DNA of 7,998 nucleotides from Clostridium sp. CAG:575 (GTDB lineage: Bacteria > Bacillota > Clostridia > TANB77 > CAG-508): positions 21,001-28,998 of the forward strand of contig FR884553.1 of NCBI GenBank assembly GCA_000435535.1, written 5' to 3'. The translations under genes and the position numbers were made by a program. Positions 5,347-7,998 of the stretch are shown in pieces (the stretch's first letter is position 1; every line of letters starts with the position of its first letter). Below the pieces are notes generated by a model. The model ran no database searches and had not been told where the DNA came from. It saw only the letters and a program-made list of their open reading frames with translations.

Positions 5347-7683
5347 TTAAAAATATTTTTTATAACAAATATTCATATCAACATTACCATTAATCCCATT
5401 AACTCTTCCACTTGAACTATATTGCCAAATATCATATGTATCTGCATACTTAAATATATTATCAGGTAACTCTCCACTATCATTTTTACCATAATTCGCT
5501 ACCCATATAGAGTAATCTTTTGGCAATTTTGATATATACATATAATTTTCTAACCAATATGAGTATGAATATACTCCAACCTTATTAAATCCTGCCTTTT
5601 TTAATATTTCACAAAATTCAATACTCATTTGAGTAATTACATCTTTTCCTAAACTTATTTGACTACCATCTTCAATATCAAAAAATATTGGTAATTCAAA
5701 ATCTGTTTGTTTAGTACGTTTTAAATAATCCACAACTGAATTAGCCTCTCTTTTTACTTCATCAATAGATGTTGCATAAGAGTAAAAATATGCTCCTAAT
5801 GGTATGTTTTTTCTTTTTGCTTCTTTATAATTTCTTTCAAATTGTGTATCAACATTTAGTTCTTTTTTGGATTCTTTGTACCATCCAATTCTTGTAATCA
5901 TAAAATCAACTTGTCCAGACGCTTTTAATTTATCAAAGTCTATTTGTCCTTGCCAATATGATACATCTATTCCTTTAAAATATCTTTTATATTTAGGAAC
6001 TATTCTAATTTGAATTGCTTCTATTTTCTTGTTTTTTCCTGTTGTTCCAGCTGTCTCTCCATCTATGTACCAGTCTGTCCATCCATAATCTTGTACATGT
6101 GCTTTATATTCAACTGTATAATTATCTAATCCTTCTAGTTCTACTTTTATTGCTTCAATTTTTAACCCTTTGTTCATTACTCCAGCAATTTGTCCATCTT
6201 TTACCCAGTCCATCCATCCATAATTTTCTACATGTGCTTTATATTTTATATGTGCTGATGTTGATGGAGCATTTTTTAGTTCAACTTGAAGTGCCTCTAC
6301 CTTTCTATTTTCTCCTACTGTTCCTGATATTTCTCCATTGCTTTCTATTTTATTTTCATTACTTGAGCTTCCTTGTAAACATGTATAATACTCTACTCCA
6401 AATTCAGTTGACACTGTATTTTTTTCTTTTACTATTTTTACTTGAATCGCTTCTATCTTTTTCTCTAAACTAATATCCCCTGCTACTGCACTATTCTTTT
6501 TCCAGTCTGTCCATCCTCTATCTTGTATATGAGTTCTATAATACACTGAATATTCTGTAGTTCCTTGTAACTCAATTCTAAGTCCTAATAGTTTCAAGTT
6601 TTTTCCTGTTGAACCAGCTTCTGCATTTGCCGTTTTCCAAGATTGCCATCCATTATTTTCTACATATGCTTTATATCTAACATACACACCTGATGGTGCA
6701 TTTTTTAAATTTATCTTTAATGCTTCTACTTTTTTATTCTGTCCTGTTGTTCCTGATATATCATATTCTTGACTTTCTTTTTGCCAACCATAATCTTGTA
6801 CATGTGTTGTATATGTTATTGAGAAATCTTTGCTTTTTTTAGATACTATTTTTATTTCTATAGCTTCTATTTTTTTGTTGTCTCCTAAATTACCTGATAT
6901 ATCACCATCATAAGACCAATCTTGCCATCCAAAGTCTTGAATATGTGTCCTATACATTACAGAATATTCTTCAGTTCCTTCTAACCAAATTTTTATTGCT
7001 TCCATCCTTAAATTTCTACCTGTTGTTCCTGCTTCTTTTCCATCTGAAATGATATTTTGCCATCCAATTCCTTGTGCATATGTTTGATATTTAATATGTA
7101 ATTTATTCGAGTTGTTTGTTAATTCAATTTTCATTGCTTCTATTTTTTTATTTTGTCCTGTTGTTCCACTTCGTTCTCCATTTTGTTTCCATTTTGTTTC
7201 CCATCCATAGTCTTGTACATGTGAAGAGTACTTAACACCTAATTCTGTCGTTTTTTCACTAAATACTGCTATTCCATTTTCTTCATTTTGCATTGATATT
7301 TCATCTTTTGTATTTTTTTCTGTACTATTCTTTTTGTTTTCGACTAAAATATTAGTTGTTTCCTGTTCTTTTGATTTATTAGAATTTTCTACTTCTTCTG
7401 CTTCCTCTTTTATACTATTACTATCAGATATGTTATTTTCTATTTTATTTTCGTATACTGTATTTTCTTTTTCTATATTTTCTATCACATTATTTTCTGA
7501 TATTGTATTACTAATATTACTATTCTCTATTATTTCATTTTCAACTGTTTTAGTATTATTAACAGCTTCTGTTTCATTTACTTCATTCTTGATAATATTA
7601 TTTGCTTCTGAAATTATTGGTAAAGCTATGTTTATCAATAATATTAATATAAGTATAAAGCTTATATATTTTGCTTTTTTCAT
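5347..7683 (-). CDS. Secreted GH25 muramidase with nine ChW repeats
   Basis: This exported wall hydrolase is predicted to cut the beta-1,4 bond between MurNAc and GlcNAc in peptidoglycan. Numbering from ATG 7681-7683, it has 778 residues. Residues 1-28 are a signal peptide (MKKAKY, then a long Ile/Leu core). Residues 29-135 are a low-complexity Asn/Glu/Ser-rich linker. Nine clostridial hydrophobic W repeats cover 148-567, probably binding the cell surface. The GH25 domain covers 568-778, with GIDVSYWQG (Asp573), FFDIEDG (Asp669, Glu671), WQYSSSG and a terminal NVDMN (Asp769), so the catalytic set looks intact. Another ATG lies at 7693-7695, but AAGGA (7696-7700) abuts it directly. The same site lies 12 nt from ATG 7683, so the shorter start is preferred. 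No LPXTG or SLH anchor is present. A terminator precedes the gene, so it starts its own transcript. The role may be wall turnover, autolysis or competition. Confidence 0.93.
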   Translation of the reverse strand: MKKAKYISFILILILLINIALPIISEANNIIKNEVNETEAVNNTKTVENEIIENSNISNTISENNVIENIEKENTVYENKIENNISDSNSIKEEAEEVENSNKSKEQETTNILVENKKNSTEKNTKDEISMQNEENGIAVFSEKTTELGVKYSSHVQDYGWETKWKQNGERSGTTGQNKKIEAMKIELTNNSNKLHIKYQTYAQGIGWQNIISDGKEAGTTGRNLRMEAIKIWLEGTEEYSVMYRTHIQDFGWQDWSYDGDISGNLGDNKKIEAIEIKIVSKKSKDFSITYTTHVQDYGWQKESQEYDISGTTGQNKKVEALKINLKNAPSGVYVRYKAYVENNGWQSWKTANAEAGSTGKNLKLLGLRIELQGTTEYSVYYRTHIQDRGWTDWKKNSAVAGDISLEKKIEAIQVKIVKEKNTVSTEFGVEYYTCLQGSSSNENKIESNGEISGTVGENRKVEALQVELKNAPSTSAHIKYKAHVENYGWMDWVKDGQIAGVMNKGLKIEAIKVELEGLDNYTVEYKAHVQDYGWTDWYIDGETAGTTGKNKKIEAIQIRIVPKYKRYFKGIDVSYWQGQIDFDKLKASGQVDFMITRIGWYKESKKELNVDTQFERNYKEAKRKNIPLGAYFYSYATSIDEVKREANSVVDYLKRTKQTDFELPIFFDIEDGSQISLGKDVITQMSIEFCEILKKAGFNKVGVYSYSYWLENYMYISKLPKDYSIWVANYGKNDSGELPDNIFKYADTYDIWQYSSSGRVNGINGNVDMNICYKKYF
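5983..7242 (-). repeat. Array of nine ChW repeats arranged in three triplets
   Basis: Units are 45-50 residues with the pattern Y-x-(T/A)-H-(V/I)-Q-D-x-GW, then G-x-x-(A/S)G-(T)-(T)G-x-(N)-(K)-(K/R)-(I/L/M)EA-(I/L). The GW tryptophans are at residues 161, 208, 253, 300, 346, 391, 490 and 535; the seventh unit has lost its GW. Units 1, 4 and 7 end in a Leu-x-Asn type tail, units 2, 5 and 8 in LEG/LQG, and units 3, 6 and 9 in KIV/RIV. This gives a higher-order period of about 139-144 residues. Confidence 0.9.
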
Positions 7684-7725
7684 ATTTACAATCATTCCTT
7701 TCTTTCAAGGCATAAAATTTGCATG

Positions 7726-7755
7726 AAAATATTGTATTTTACAATTATTTTTCAA
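7726..7755 (-). promoter_or_regulatory. Weak promoter candidate for the GH25 gene
   Basis: A promoter is expected in 7684-7804, between the upstream terminator and the lysozyme start. The best pairing I see on the minus strand is TTGAAA (7750-7755), 18 bp, then TATTTT (7726-7731). A better -10, TACAAT (7731-7736), overlaps it but sits only 13 bp from TTGAAA. The exact site is uncertain. Confidence 0.2.
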
Positions 7756-7804
7756 ACTTTTTCCTTCCTTTTATTAATATATTGTCATAATAAATTATAT
7801 AAAT

Positions 7805-7842
7805 AAAAAAGAAATTTTTCAACATAATTGTTAAAAAATTTC
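7805..7842 (-). terminator. Intrinsic terminator of the upstream gene
   Basis: On the minus strand a 13-bp stem (7830-7842 pairing with 7811-7823, one G-U wobble) closes a 6-nt loop. A run of six T follows (7805-7810). It begins 21 bp after the stop codon at 7864. The stem is AT-rich, but its length and the T-run support termination and isolate the lysozyme gene from upstream transcription. Confidence 0.65.
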
Positions 7843-7863
7843 CTGGTATGTTTTTACAGTTAT

Positions 7864-7998
7864 TTAATTTTTATTAATCATTATTTTTTCTATTTCTTTA
7901 GTTTTTAAACCTGTTATCTCTGATATTTCTTCTTTTGAAATATCTTTTTGTAACAATCTTTTTGCAATTTCTAAGATTTTCTTCTTTTCTTCTCTTTT
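7864..7998 (-). CDS. C-terminal 44 residues of a truncated-by-window protein, possibly Rpn/PD-(D/E)XK transposase-like
   Basis: The frame is open from the right edge to a TAA at 7864-7866. The peptide is strongly charged and helical: KREEKKKILEIAKRLLQKDI, then SKEEISEITGLKTKEIEKIM, ending INKN. The pattern 'EIAKxLLxxxxSxEEISEITGLxxxEIEKI' resembles the C-terminal helix-turn-helix-like tail of Rpn family (PD-(D/E)XK transposase-like) nucleases. That is recognition from a short tail only; the catalytic part is outside the window. Another DNA-binding or coiled tail is possible. The gene is separated from the lysozyme gene by its own terminator, so no functional link is implied. Confidence 0.6.
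   Translation of the reverse strand, partial: KREEKKKILEIAKRLLQKDISKEEISEITGLKTKEIEKIMINKN

Noticed and set aside
6015..6473. Plus-strand open frames opposite the lysozyme (also 7334-7726) rich in Leu/Phe/Ser.
   Set aside because: They are antisense shadows of the ChW repeats and the Asn/Glu-rich linker. Their composition follows from the coding strand, and no ribosome binding site or family resemblance supports them.

Overview
The window comes from an AT-rich, low-GC Bacillota genome, most likely a clostridium. The evidence is strong codon bias towards A/T, purine-rich AAGGAG/GGAG ribosome binding sites, and a muramidase carrying clostridial hydrophobic W (ChW) repeats, a domain largely typical of Clostridia. 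The species cannot be named from the sequence. Every supported gene lies on the minus strand, so the biological order runs from high to low coordinates.

In transcription order: (1) the last 44 residues of an unrecognised gene, possibly a Rpn/PD-(D/E)XK transposase-like nuclease, end at 7864 and are followed by an intrinsic terminator. (2) A secreted GH25 lysozyme (5347-7683) has a signal peptide, a long Asn/Glu-rich linker and nine ChW repeats before its catalytic domain. (3) A 299-bp non-coding gap (5048-5346) holds two tandem ~73-bp repeats and a 79-bp near-perfect inverted repeat that look like stacked, possibly bidirectional terminators or a small palindromic mobile element. (4) A DUF2142 polytopic membrane protein follows (3380-5047). 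(5) After a good promoter candidate come rfbD, rfbA and rfbC, three of the four dTDP-L-rhamnose enzymes. (6) Only 15 bp after rfbC, a secreted protein with an internal domain duplication begins and runs off the left edge.

Together the genes form a cell-envelope locus: supply of dTDP-rhamnose, a membrane protein of a family often found in surface-polysaccharide clusters, a wall hydrolase and an exported repeat protein. The fourth rhamnose gene, rfbB (dTDP-glucose 4,6-dehydratase), is not in the window.

The least expected signal is a pair of 28-bp palindromic elements, one just after rfbA and one across the end of rfbD. Their stems differ in sequence but each is self-complementary, and both carry the same ACGTCCCC core at the same offset. 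They look like REP-type elements. The copy at rfbD supplies the last six codons and the stop codon of that gene.
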